Source: Desulfocapsa sp050291935
Lineage (GTDB): Bacteria; Desulfobacterota; Desulfobulbia; Desulfobulbales; Desulfocapsaceae
Direction of reading: 5' to 3'
Assembly: GCA_050291935.1 (NCBI GenBank)
Contig: JBNKKR010000012.1
Location: 1 to 64,000 of the forward strand
DNA length: 64,000 nucleotides
Made by a program: the position numbers and the translations under genes. Below, in pieces: positions 27,806 to 36,760 of the stretch. The notes beneath the pieces were generated by a model. The model searched no databases. It saw only the letters and a program-made list of their open reading frames with translations, and had not been told where the DNA came from. Position 1 is the first letter of the stretch. Every line of letters starts with the position of its first letter.

Positions 27806-28570
27806 TTGGATATCGGAACAATAGTCGGTTTGGCCGTTGCCTGTGGGCTTATGCTTATGGCCATTGTCCAGGGTGGCCCCCTTGGCATTTTTATCAACAT
27901 TCCTTCGGCCCTTATCGTTTTTGGTGGCACCATAGGCGTTGGTCTTGTTCACTATCCTTTAAAGGATGTTATTGGTGCCGTGGCAATAGCCAAAAAGACA
28001 GTTCTCAATAAGGATACAGACCCGTACGGACTTATTGTTCAGCTAATGGAATTTGCCAATAAAGCAAGAAAAGAAGGTATCCTTTCCCTGCAAGGCATGA
28101 TGGATAATGTGGAGGATGAGTTTTTAGTAAAGGCCATGCAAATGGCAGTGGATGGGCAGGAACCAGATACTTTAAAGTCAATGCTCACCACGGAGATCGA
28201 CTACCTGGCAGAACGGCACAGCAAAGGGCAGGATATTTTCACCTCCCTTGCCGCATACGGTCCGGCCATGGGAATGGTGGGAACCCTTATTGGTCTTGTC
28301 CAGATGCTGATGAATATGTCTGATCCCGACTCTATCGGCCCTGCCATGGCGGTTGCTCTTCTTACAACACTTTATGGCGCAGTACTTGCCAACGTCTTTT
28401 GTGCTCCCATGGCTGGAAAACTAAAAAACAGAGCAGCCTCGGAAGCGTTAATGAAACAACTGGTGATTGAGGGAATGCAATCCATTCTCACTGGGGAAAA
28501 TCCACGAATAATGGAACAAAAACTGCACGCATTTATCGCCCCCAAATTACGTGAATCCACCTTTAAATAG
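27806..28570 (+). CDS. motA: flagellar stator protein MotA
   Basis: A 254-residue polytopic membrane protein starting at a TTG codon, chosen because GGAGG precedes it by eight bases and because the protein then begins with LDIGTIVGLAVACG, as MotA does. The four membrane segments and the cytoplasmic loop with the conserved AAYGPAMGMVGTLIGLVQML are present. With MotB it forms the proton or sodium channel that drives rotation. The coupling ion cannot be stated with certainty. Confidence 0.94.
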   Translation: MDIGTIVGLAVACGLMLMAIVQGGPLGIFINIPSALIVFGGTIGVGLVHYPLKDVIGAVAIAKKTVLNKDTDPYGLIVQLMEFANKARKEGILSLQGMMDNVEDEFLVKAMQMAVDGQEPDTLKSMLTTEIDYLAERHSKGQDIFTSLAAYGPAMGMVGTLIGLVQMLMNMSDPDSIGPAMAVALLTTLYGAVLANVFCAPMAGKLKNRAASEALMKQLVIEGMQSILTGENPRIMEQKLHAFIAPKLRESTFK

Positions 28571-28578
28571 ACACTAAT

Positions 28579-29370
28579 ATGGCTAGCGAAGACGACAAAC
28601 AAGCTCCCTGCGAAGAAACAAAATGCCCGAAATGTGAATGCGTTGCCGGTGCTCCCGCATGGATGACTACCTTTGCTGACCTGGTTACTCTGCTGCTTAC
28701 ATTTTTCGTACTTCTTCTGTCCATGTCAAATATGGAAAATGTCAAATTTGCAGAGGCCTCAGCTTCTGTTCGGGCTGCATTTGGAGCACATTCCAAACCA
28801 GCACCATCCAAATTTTCCATACCTGTTATTCCCTCAACACCAGAATCCAAGTTCACTCCAATCCAAACCGAAACAGCGCTGAAAGTCTATAAGCGGATCC
28901 AGGCCCAACTAAAAGCCGATAATATTCCGGAAGACGTAGAGCTTATAAAAAAAGAAGATGATACCATTATTCTTCGCATCAATGAGTCTATTCTCTTTAA
29001 ACCAGGTTCTTCGGTATTATCTCCAACTGTGTATCCAATTTTACGAAGCCTTGCCGATATAATCAGACCACTCCCCATGCGTCTTCGCATAGAGGGACAT
29101 ACGGATGCAACTCCCATATCCAAACGCAAAATCAGCAACTGGAATCTTTCAGTCGATCGGGCCGTTGCAGTAATGCGTTTTTTTAAAAAAAGCGATCTTC
29201 TCCCCCTTGATCGAATGGCAGCCATCGGATATGGCCCGGAAAGACCAATAGTGCCAAATACCACAAAAGAAAATATGGCAAAAAACAGGCGTGTTGATTT
29301 TGTATTACGCACCAATAAACACATTGGTTTGACTAGTGGTGCGACAAATGCAACAGGGCTTCCTTTTTAA
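28579..29370 (+). CDS. motB: flagellar stator protein MotB
   Basis: A 263-residue protein with one transmembrane helix (about 30-50) carrying the ion-binding aspartate D34 in FADLVTLLLTFFVLL, and a C-terminal OmpA-type peptidoglycan-binding domain (RIEGHTDATPI and NRRVDFVL). Before the helix is a cysteine cluster, C11, C16, C19 and C21. It anchors the stator to the cell wall. It follows motA by eight bases. Confidence 0.95.
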   Translation: MASEDDKQAPCEETKCPKCECVAGAPAWMTTFADLVTLLLTFFVLLLSMSNMENVKFAEASASVRAAFGAHSKPAPSKFSIPVIPSTPESKFTPIQTETALKVYKRIQAQLKADNIPEDVELIKKEDDTIILRINESILFKPGSSVLSPTVYPILRSLADIIRPLPMRLRIEGHTDATPISKRKISNWNLSVDRAVAVMRFFKKSDLLPLDRMAAIGYGPERPIVPNTTKENMAKNRRVDFVLRTNKHIGLTSGATNATGLPF

Positions 29371-29402
29371 TAAAAAATTCATCTACAAATTAAGGATAAA
29401 AA

Positions 29403-29915
29403 ATGGCAGATTCAAAGAAAAAACAGAAGGATGAAGAAAAAACAGAAAGCGGCGGAAAAAAGAAGCTTATTATAATTATTGTTGCTGCCGTTGTTGTGTT
29501 ACTGCTTATTGGTGGTGCAGCCTTCTTTTTTTTACGACCTGCCCCGGAGCCAGAAGAAGAGAAGGATCCTGGACTTGATGTACCTGTACCAGAGATAACT
29601 GTAAGCCAGGAAATTGGGCCTATGGTTGAAATAAGTGAATTTGTGGTCAATATCATCAGCGAAGATGAGCGACATTATGTGAAAGCTGCTTTGACTATTG
29701 AGCTTGATAAAGAAGAAGCATTGGATGAGACGACAAAACGGATGGCCCAAATCAGAGATGCTATCTTACTTCTGGTTGGAAACAAAACATTTGAAGAACT
29801 CCATGATTTACAGGGGAAAAAACAACTCAAAGCAGAACTTGTAAGTAAGATAAATTCATTTTTACAGACCGGGAAAGTTAAAGCCATTTACTTTACAGAC
29901 TTTGTCGTTCAATAA
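29403..29915 (+). CDS. fliL: flagellar basal body protein FliL
   Basis: A 170-residue single-span inner membrane protein: a Lys/Glu-rich cytoplasmic start, a hydrophobic segment at about 21-43, then a periplasmic domain with EISEFVVNIISEDERHYVKA. FliL surrounds and stabilises active stators. It lies between motB and fliM and ends 16 bases before the chosen fliM start. Confidence 0.93.
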   Translation: MADSKKKQKDEEKTESGGKKKLIIIIVAAVVVLLLIGGAAFFFLRPAPEPEEEKDPGLDVPVPEITVSQEIGPMVEISEFVVNIISEDERHYVKAALTIELDKEEALDETTKRMAQIRDAILLLVGNKTFEELHDLQGKKQLKAELVSKINSFLQTGKVKAIYFTDFVVQ

Positions 29916-29931
29916 TTTACCAGGAAGTACT

Positions 29932-30921
29932 GTGGAACCCATTCTAACAAAAGAACAGATTGCCGAGCTTCTACTTGCCATCAAAAGTGGCCAGGTATCA
30001 ACTGATCTTAGTGGTGAAGATGATACCCTTTTTGATAATGTCGAACCGATCAACCTGTTTCAACTGGGCACTGGAAAAGACCAACAGCAGCGGATTCCAA
30101 ATCTCGATATCATTCTTGATAATTTCGCCCAAAACTTTTCCATCAGTCTAACAAATCTCCTGCAACGAACCTTCCATATTTCTCGTACCAGTATTGAAGA
30201 CATGGGTTTTCAAGAGTACCTGTTATCTCAAAAAAATGCGGGTGCAATTGGAGTGCTAAGCCTTGATCCTCTGAAAAACGGCGCACTAATGGTCTTTAAC
30301 GGGGAGCTGTGCTTTTCTTTAATTGAAATCATGCTTGGGGCATCCCTTGAAATGGCTCCCTTACAACTTGCCAGAAAGCCCACCACCATAGAACTTAATG
30401 TTCTTAAATCAACGATGGCAAGAGCCTGCCAGGATATCAACAAATCTTTTGAGCAGGTGATCCCCATTGAGAGTTCTGTTCTAAAAGTTGAATCTAACCC
30501 AAGGCTTGTATCAATTGCCGAAGCAGATGCCGAAATATTAGCCGGAAGCTTTGAAGTGGCAGTTGGTGAGCTTAAAGGCAAATTTGACATCGTTTTTCCA
30601 GTGGCCACCCTTGATCCTGTGCGTGAGATTTTACGAGACCTCTTAACAGTCAGAACTGTTAAACAATCCGGATGGTACGAGATTCTTACCCGTGAGCTTG
30701 AACAGATGACCACTACGATCATTGCCAGATCAGGTCTTGTCACCATGCCGGTACATAAGGTAATGAATCTGAAGAAAGGTGATATCATCGGTCTCAATTA
30801 TGACCCCAACTCACCACTACAAGTACTGGTTGAGGACAGCCAAAAATTCTTTGCAGTACCCGGTTCCATTAACGGTAAAAAAGCCATACACCTGACAGGT
30901 GTTCAAGATCAAGGAGAGTGA
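29932..30921 (+). CDS. fliM: flagellar motor switch protein FliM
   Basis: A 329-residue C-ring protein. The N-terminal CheY-P binding peptide region reads ILTKEQIAELLLAI, followed by the CheC-like middle domain and a C-terminal SpoA (FliN-like) domain (VMNLKKGDIIGLNYDPNSP). The GTG start was preferred because AGGAAG precedes it; a TTG 30 bases earlier lies inside fliL and has no ribosome site. Binding of phosphorylated CheY changes the rotation sense. Confidence 0.95.
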   Translation: MEPILTKEQIAELLLAIKSGQVSTDLSGEDDTLFDNVEPINLFQLGTGKDQQQRIPNLDIILDNFAQNFSISLTNLLQRTFHISRTSIEDMGFQEYLLSQKNAGAIGVLSLDPLKNGALMVFNGELCFSLIEIMLGASLEMAPLQLARKPTTIELNVLKSTMARACQDINKSFEQVIPIESSVLKVESNPRLVSIAEADAEILAGSFEVAVGELKGKFDIVFPVATLDPVREILRDLLTVRTVKQSGWYEILTRELEQMTTTIIARSGLVTMPVHKVMNLKKGDIIGLNYDPNSPLQVLVEDSQKFFAVPGSINGKKAIHLTGVQDQGE

Positions 30922-30922
30922 A

Positions 30923-31327
30923 ATGACAGATGAAATAAATGACAGCGGGACAAGACCTGATCCGGAAGAAATTAAAGAATTGCTTGATGATGATGGGATG
31001 GACACCTCCATAACGGATCCAACGGCCACTCCCCCATCAGCCTCCTTAGATACGGTCTCAAATGAACGAGGACTAGAGTTTCTTTACGATGTGCCACTGC
31101 AAATTTCGGTTGAAGTGGGCAGAAGCAAAATTCTCTTAAAAGATCTTTTAAAAATGGGCGAAGGCTATGTGATTGAACTTGATAAACTTGCCGGAGATCC
31201 ACTGGATCTCTACGTAAACTCAAGGCTCATCGCCAAAGGTGAAGCTGTTATGGTTGGAGATAAATTCGGTATCCGTCTAACCGATGTTATCAACACCAGT
31301 GAACGTATTGAGCAGCTAGGTCAATAA
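30923..31327 (+). CDS. fliN: flagellar motor switch protein FliN
   Basis: A 134-residue protein with an acidic N-terminal extension (about 60 residues) and the SpoA domain at the C terminus (DVPLQISVEVGRSKILLKDL, then LIAKGEAVMVGDKFGIRL). It forms the lower part of the C ring together with FliM. The ATG is preceded by AAGGAG and lies one base after the fliM stop. Confidence 0.94.
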   Translation: MTDEINDSGTRPDPEEIKELLDDDGMDTSITDPTATPPSASLDTVSNERGLEFLYDVPLQISVEVGRSKILLKDLLKMGEGYVIELDKLAGDPLDLYVNSRLIAKGEAVMVGDKFGIRLTDVINTSERIEQLGQ

Positions 31328-31345
31328 ACAAAGGTTCTATTCACC

Positions 31346-31681
31346 ATGATAGAAAGTAGTGATCCCACACTTATTTCAGCAAGTTTACGTATGATATGGG
31401 GGCTGCTTATTGTCCTTGCATTGTTGTTATGTATCTATGCATTGTTAAAAAAACGTCTACCTTTTGCAAAAAACTCTAAAAATTCAGCAATTAACGTAAA
31501 AGAAATTCGATATCTGATGCCCAAAAAGTCCCTCTGTTTGGTAGAAATTGGAGGACAGGAATATCTTTTAGGACTAGGAAACGATTCCATACATTTTTTG
31601 TCAGCGGTCTCCAGTGCAAAAAAAGGGGATTTTAAAGACACACTCTCAACGCTAACCCAAGAGTGCGATGATGAACAGTAA
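31346..31681 (+). CDS. fliO: flagellar export apparatus protein FliO
   Basis: A short (111-residue) membrane protein with one N-terminal transmembrane segment (LRMIWGLLIVLALLLCIYAL) and a small cytoplasmic domain (MPKKSLCLVEIGGQEYLLG). FliO assists assembly of the FliP ring of the export gate. Conservation is low, so length, single helix and position before fliP carry the call. Confidence 0.85.
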   Translation: MIESSDPTLISASLRMIWGLLIVLALLLCIYALLKKRLPFAKNSKNSAINVKEIRYLMPKKSLCLVEIGGQEYLLGLGNDSIHFLSAVSSAKKGDFKDTLSTLTQECDDEQ

Positions 31682-32438
31682 CAGTGTACCCCTTGGAAAA
31701 GTTTCTTTTTGTTGTATTTTTCTTCTGTTATGTTTTTCCACCACAGCAAGTGCACTAGGTCTTCCCACCATCACTTTTGGTACTGCTGAGGCAAATAGTC
31801 CTGAGCAGGTTTCCACCGGTTTACAGGTCCTTTTTCTGCTCACTATTTTAAGTGTTGCTCCATCCATTTTGTTAATGACAACTTGTTTTACCCGAATTGT
31901 CATAGTCCTTGGCTTTGTTCGTCAAGCCATGGGGACACAGAATATGCCACCGACTCAGGTAGTAATAGGACTCTCTTTATTTCTTACTTTTTTTATTATG
32001 TCCCCAACCCTAGTGAAGATAAACAGTGAGGCTCTGCAACCGTACCTCGCCCAGGAGATCACTCAAAAAGACGCCTTTGAAAAGGCCGTGACCCCCATGC
32101 GTGATTTTATGTTTTCCCAGGTAAAAGAATCTGATCTGACAATGCTTGCTGATATTACCCTCACCCAGGAACCCGTTGATCAAAATGATATTCCCACCAT
32201 GACCCTTATTCCGGCATTTATGCTTTCTGAGTTAAAGAGGGCTTTTCAAATGGGATTTATGATCTATATCCCCTTTTTAGTGATTGATATGATCGTAGCC
32301 AGCATCTTAATGTCCATGGGAATGATGATGTTACCCCCAGTTATTATTTCCATGCCCTTTAAGCTCCTTCTCTTCGTTTTAGTTGATGGCTGGGCCTTGA
32401 TTGTTGGATCCTTAATTAAAAGTTTTAATGTCCTATGA
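31668..32438 (+). CDS. fliP: flagellar export gate protein FliP
   Basis: A 256-residue membrane protein with a cleavable signal peptide (ending near TTASA) and four further membrane segments. Conserved blocks include MTTCFTRIVIVLGFVRQAMG and the C-terminal MMLPPVIISMPFKLLLFVLV. It forms the core pore of the export gate with FliQ and FliR. It overlaps fliO by 14 bases and fliQ by 4. Confidence 0.95.
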   Translation: MMNSNSVPLGKVSFCCIFLLLCFSTTASALGLPTITFGTAEANSPEQVSTGLQVLFLLTILSVAPSILLMTTCFTRIVIVLGFVRQAMGTQNMPPTQVVIGLSLFLTFFIMSPTLVKINSEALQPYLAQEITQKDAFEKAVTPMRDFMFSQVKESDLTMLADITLTQEPVDQNDIPTMTLIPAFMLSELKRAFQMGFMIYIPFLVIDMIVASILMSMGMMMLPPVIISMPFKLLLFVLVDGWALIVGSLIKSFNVL

Positions 32439-32698
32439 GTATCGAATTTGTCGTAGATATCTGTAGAAAGGCTGTACAAACGGCATTGATGGTGGCAAGC
32501 CCCATGCTTCTTGCCGGATTGATCGTTGGGCTCCTCGTTTCAATATTTCAGGCAACAACACAAATTAATGAACAAACCCTTACTTTTATCCCAAAAATTG
32601 TGGCTGTATTTCTTACTCTTCTTCTTATGACTCCCTGGATGATCCATATTGTAACATCCTTTGCCACCGGGATTTTTTCCACCATAGCAACCTTTTAA
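32435..32698 (+). CDS. fliQ: flagellar export gate protein FliQ
   Basis: An 87-residue protein with two transmembrane helices and the conserved IFQATTQINEQTLTFIPKI loop between them. Four copies pack around the FliP5-R1 core of the export gate. Its start overlaps the fliP stop by four bases. Confidence 0.95.
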   Translation: MSIEFVVDICRKAVQTALMVASPMLLAGLIVGLLVSIFQATTQINEQTLTFIPKIVAVFLTLLLMTPWMIHIVTSFATGIFSTIATF

Positions 32699-32701
32699 TC
32701 C

Positions 32702-33481
32702 GTGGACTTACCACTCCTCCCCATAAACGAATTTCAATCATTTCTGGTATGTCTTGCCCGTGTTGGCGGTTTTGTGGGTGCCATTCCTGTTTTCATGGGA
32801 AACCAAACTCCACTCCAGATAAAAACCGGGCTTGCGTTTATGACCTCTTTGATGCTGTTTCCGGTAATGGAACCGACCATGGGTCCAGAAACGTACGACA
32901 TAAGCAGCTTTTTTTTTCTTCTGGTGGCGGAGGTGCTTTTGGGAAGTATAATTGGACTTGTCGCCAGAATGATTTTTACGGCTGTGGAATATGGGGGAAC
33001 GGTAATTGGGTATCAGATGGGTTTCGCTGCAGCCAATATTTTTGATCCTCAAAATGAAAGACAACTACCCCTTATCTCACAATTTCAAAACGTCTTTGCC
33101 ATATTAGTGTTTTTGGCAGTTGATGGTCACCATCTGTTTTTTCGGGCCGCTGCAAATTCATACACCCTCCTCCCCCCAGGTTCATTTAATATCACAGGAG
33201 AGGCCATTCCTTATCTTATCACTCTATCGTCAAGGATCTTTTTTCTGGGCATTCAATTCAGCGCTCCAATTCTCGCAGTTCTTCTGCTCTCTGGTTTTAT
33301 TTTAGGCATTCTGGCTCGGGTATTTCCTCAACTCAATGTCTTTATGCTTTCCTTTCCTTTAAATATTGCCCTCTCTTTTACTGTCATTGGTTTGACACTT
33401 CCACTGGTAACAGTTCTTCTAAGACGAGAATTTGACGATTTGGCCAATAGATTGCTGACGCTCTTACAGCTCTTAAATTGA
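32702..33481 (+). CDS. fliR: flagellar export gate protein FliR
   Basis: A 259-residue polytopic membrane protein starting at GTG three bases after fliQ, with RVGGFVGAIPVF near its N terminus and AGFILGILAR-like sequence (SGFILGILARVFPQLNVFML) late in the chain, both typical for FliR. One copy completes the export gate with FliP and FliQ. The ribosome site is weak, so translation may be coupled to fliQ. Confidence 0.94.
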   Translation: MDLPLLPINEFQSFLVCLARVGGFVGAIPVFMGNQTPLQIKTGLAFMTSLMLFPVMEPTMGPETYDISSFFFLLVAEVLLGSIIGLVARMIFTAVEYGGTVIGYQMGFAAANIFDPQNERQLPLISQFQNVFAILVFLAVDGHHLFFRAAANSYTLLPPGSFNITGEAIPYLITLSSRIFFLGIQFSAPILAVLLLSGFILGILARVFPQLNVFMLSFPLNIALSFTVIGLTLPLVTVLLRREFDDLANRLLTLLQLLN

Positions 33482-33517
33482 TAGTAGTCTATCCACACAA
33501 GAAAAAATCTTCTTGAT

Positions 33518-33536
33518 GATGGCAAAATTTTTGCAA
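33518..33536 (+). promoter_or_regulatory. strong sigma-54 promoter for flhB-flhA-flhF-flhG-fliA
   Basis: TGGCA (33520-33524) and TTGCA (33531-33535) match the RpoN consensus at both elements, with GG and GC exactly 10 bases apart. Transcription would start near 33546, about 45 bases before flhB. This is the best-matching sigma-54 site in the window. Confidence 0.8.
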
Positions 33537-33590
33537 TCCTATTTTAGCATAAGGAAAAATCAGACAATAATTTAACAAAACCAAAACACC

Positions 33591-34670
33591 ATGGCTGAAG
33601 AATCCACATCTGGTGGAGAAAAGACTGAAGAACCGTCGGCGAAACGACGAGCGGATTTTAGGAAAAAAGGTCAGGTTGCCCAAAGTAAAGAAGTACAGAC
33701 AGCGGGTCTATTCACCATTATTCTTATTTTTTGGATCTTCTATTTACCTGATTTTTGGTCAGGACTTTTAGAACTTATTACCAGTCTATGGACAAATATT
33801 GATAATTTTGATGGTACAGCCAATAAGGTCTACAGTCTTACTATTTTTCTTCTGCAAAAACTTTTTGTATTACTTATCCCGTTGTTTCTTCTTGTTATTG
33901 TTGTCGGTTTTTTTTCTTCTGTTTTTCAAATTGGCTGGCTTTTTACCGTTCAACCCCTTGTTCCTGATTTTTCAAAAATAAATCCCATCAACGGCTTTGG
34001 CCGGATGTTTTCCATGCGAGCACTGGTGGATCTTGTCAAATCCATTGGTAAGGTCGTTCTTATCGGTTGGGTGGCCTATTCCACCGTAATCGATAACTTT
34101 GAAGAAGCTTTGGTATTGGTGGATAGTAGTGCTGGAGCCGCCATTCTCTTTATGGGTCGTATCGCTACTCTTATTCTTGCTAAAGTCTGCGGGTTACTCA
34201 TACTTATCGCTGTCATCGATTTCATGTATTCAAAACATGAAATGGAAGAAAAAATGAAGATGACCAAACAAGAGGTCAAAGAAGAATATAAAGAGATGGA
34301 AGGTGATCCATTTATTAAGGGGCAAATCAGGAGAATTCAACAACAGATGGCTCAAAAGAGAATGATGGCCGATGTACCTGATGCCGATGTGGTTATCACT
34401 AACCCCACCCATTTAGCGGTGGCAATAAAATATGAGATTCATTCCATGGATGCCCCGGTGGTGCTTGCTAAAGGTGCTGATCATGTGGCAATGAAGATAC
34501 GAGAAATTGCCCAGGAAAAAGAAATCCCAATCATTGAGAACCCACCTGTGGCTCGGTTATTGCATAAAATTGATCTGGGAGCCACCATACCTGAAGAGAT
34601 GTTTAAGGCTGTGGCGGAAATTTTGGCCCATGTCTATTCCTTAAAGAACAAAAAACATTCATGGAACTAG
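33591..34670 (+). CDS. flhB: flagellar export switch protein FlhB
   Basis: A 359-residue membrane protein with four transmembrane segments and a cytoplasmic domain holding the self-cleaving NPTH motif in VVITNPTHLAVAIKY. Cleavage at this site allows the change from hook to filament export set by FliK. It opens with EKTEEPSAKRRADFRKKGQV, as FlhB does. It overlaps flhA by 10 bases. Confidence 0.96.
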   Translation: MAEESTSGGEKTEEPSAKRRADFRKKGQVAQSKEVQTAGLFTIILIFWIFYLPDFWSGLLELITSLWTNIDNFDGTANKVYSLTIFLLQKLFVLLIPLFLLVIVVGFFSSVFQIGWLFTVQPLVPDFSKINPINGFGRMFSMRALVDLVKSIGKVVLIGWVAYSTVIDNFEEALVLVDSSAGAAILFMGRIATLILAKVCGLLILIAVIDFMYSKHEMEEKMKMTKQEVKEEYKEMEGDPFIKGQIRRIQQQMAQKRMMADVPDADVVITNPTHLAVAIKYEIHSMDAPVVLAKGADHVAMKIREIAQEKEIPIIENPPVARLLHKIDLGATIPEEMFKAVAEILAHVYSLKNKKHSWN

Positions 34671-36760
34671 CAGATACACGAAACATATTACGAAAATATC
34701 AGTGGCGCGACTTGAGTCAACGATCCGACGTGATGGCGGCGTTTGGCTTAATTGCTATCCTGATGATTATGATTATTCCTCTGCCATCTCTTCTCCTTGA
34801 TCTATTCTTATCAGTTAATATAACTGTTGCGCTATTGATTCTGGTGATCAGCCTTTTCACCGTAAAAGCCATTGATTTTTCAATTTTCCCATCGATACTA
34901 CTTGCAACCACCCTCTTTCGGCTTTCCCTTAACGTTGCATCAACGAGATTGATCCTGATTCGTGGTGATGAAGGTCCTTCCGCTGCCGGTGCTGTGATCC
35001 AATCATTTGGGCAGTTTGTGGTCGGTGGAAATTATGTGGTTGGCATCGTTATTTTCACCATCCTGGTACTCATTAATTTTATGGTTATCACCAAGGGTGC
35101 GGGACGTGTTGCTGAAGTTGCCGCCAGGTTCACCTTGGATGCCATGCCCGGTAAACAGATGGCCATTGACGCTGATCTCAATGCTGGCCTGATTGATGAA
35201 GCAAAGGCAAGGGAAAGAAGAGAAGAAATTAGTAATGAAGCAAATTTTCATGGCGCCATGGATGGTGCATCAAAATTTGTCAAGGGTGACGCCATTGCTG
35301 GCATTATTATTACTTTGGTTAATATCGGTGCTGGTTTTATTATCGGTGTTCTCCAAAAAGGAATGCCCATGGCCGAAGCTGCCGCAAATTACACAATCCT
35401 CACCGTTGGTGATGGCCTGGTTGGGCAAATTCCAGCGCTTATTATTTCAACAGCGGCTGGTCTGTTAGTTACCAGGTCTTCCGGGGACAATGATTTTGGT
35501 TCAGATATTCAAATTCAATTTTCCAGATACACCATTGCCCTTTGGGTGGTATCTGCAATTTTGATGGTTTTTGCACTCATTCCAGGTCTTCCCTTTATCC
35601 CATTTCTTATTCTTTCTGCAGCCCTGGGGAGCACTGCCTATTACCTTGAAAAAGCGGAAAAATTAAAGAAAGAACGTGAACATAAAGAAGAAATTGCCGA
35701 GCCTCTGCCAAAAACTGAAGAGAATTATGAGGAACTTCTTAATGTTGATCTTTTACAACTGGAAGTTGGCTATGGATTAATTCCTTTTGTGGATGCGAAT
35801 CAAGACGGTGAACTTCTGACCAGAATTCAATCCATCCGCAGACAGTTTGCTTTAAACAATGGTTTTATTGTTCCACCGGTCCATATTAAAGACAATTTAC
35901 AACTTTCCCCCAATCAATACTCCTTTTCATTAAAAGGTGTTGAAGTAGCCACAGCCGAAATGTTACCTGGCCACTTTATGGCCATGGATCCCGGAATGGT
36001 CACCGAAAAAATTAAAGGGGTGGCAACCGAAGAACCAGCCTTTGGTTTACCTGCAATCTGGATCACAGAGGAGAAAAAGGAACGTGCTCAAATCGCTGGA
36101 TATACGGTTGTTGACTGCACAACTGTAATGGCAACCCATATTTCCGAAGTGATTAAGCACCATGCCCACGAATTGATAGGCAGGCAAGAAGTCCAGAACC
36201 TGCTGGACAATCTTGCCAAAACCTATCCTAAACTCGTCTCTGAGTTGGTTCCAGATACGGTTACGCTTGGCACCATCATGCGCGTTTTACAAAATTTACT
36301 CACCGAATCCGTCTCAATTCGGGATTTACGTACCATCCTGGAGGCCATGGCAGATTGGGCTCCCATGACAAAAGATACAGACATATTAACAGAATATGTC
36401 CGCCATGCCCTTAGACGGACAATTAGTCATGATCTTGCAACGGATGGGGTAATTCCCCTTATTACCCTGGATAAAAACACAGAGAATGAAATTGCCCAAT
36501 CGGTTCAACATAAAGAGACAGGCGCATATCTGGCCATTGATCCTGCAAAGGCACAGCTTATTTTGGATTCTGTGGGAGAAGCGCTTCCACTCTTTGTAGG
36601 CGGCCAACAACCGACACTTCTGGCGGCCCCGCAAATTAGGCCCCATGTACGAAAATTAACGGAACGCTACTATCCACAACTGGTTATTTTGTCTCATAAT
36701 GAGATATTGCCCAATATAAAAATTAAGTCCCTTGGAACTATTAATTTAAATGCAAGTTAA
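34661..36760 (+). CDS. flhA: flagellar export gate protein FlhA
   Basis: A 699-residue protein with about eight transmembrane segments in the first half, the conserved loop RVAEVAARFTLDAMPGKQMA (FHIPEP region), and a large cytoplasmic C-terminal domain that receives chaperone-substrate complexes. The length matches the family (about 690-700). It starts within the end of flhB and overlaps flhF by 11 bases. Confidence 0.97.
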   Translation: MELADTRNILRKYQWRDLSQRSDVMAAFGLIAILMIMIIPLPSLLLDLFLSVNITVALLILVISLFTVKAIDFSIFPSILLATTLFRLSLNVASTRLILIRGDEGPSAAGAVIQSFGQFVVGGNYVVGIVIFTILVLINFMVITKGAGRVAEVAARFTLDAMPGKQMAIDADLNAGLIDEAKARERREEISNEANFHGAMDGASKFVKGDAIAGIIITLVNIGAGFIIGVLQKGMPMAEAAANYTILTVGDGLVGQIPALIISTAAGLLVTRSSGDNDFGSDIQIQFSRYTIALWVVSAILMVFALIPGLPFIPFLILSAALGSTAYYLEKAEKLKKEREHKEEIAEPLPKTEENYEELLNVDLLQLEVGYGLIPFVDANQDGELLTRIQSIRRQFALNNGFIVPPVHIKDNLQLSPNQYSFSLKGVEVATAEMLPGHFMAMDPGMVTEKIKGVATEEPAFGLPAIWITEEKKERAQIAGYTVVDCTTVMATHISEVIKHHAHELIGRQEVQNLLDNLAKTYPKLVSELVPDTVTLGTIMRVLQNLLTESVSIRDLRTILEAMADWAPMTKDTDILTEYVRHALRRTISHDLATDGVIPLITLDKNTENEIAQSVQHKETGAYLAIDPAKAQLILDSVGEALPLFVGGQQPTLLAAPQIRPHVRKLTERYYPQLVILSHNEILPNIKIKSLGTINLNAS

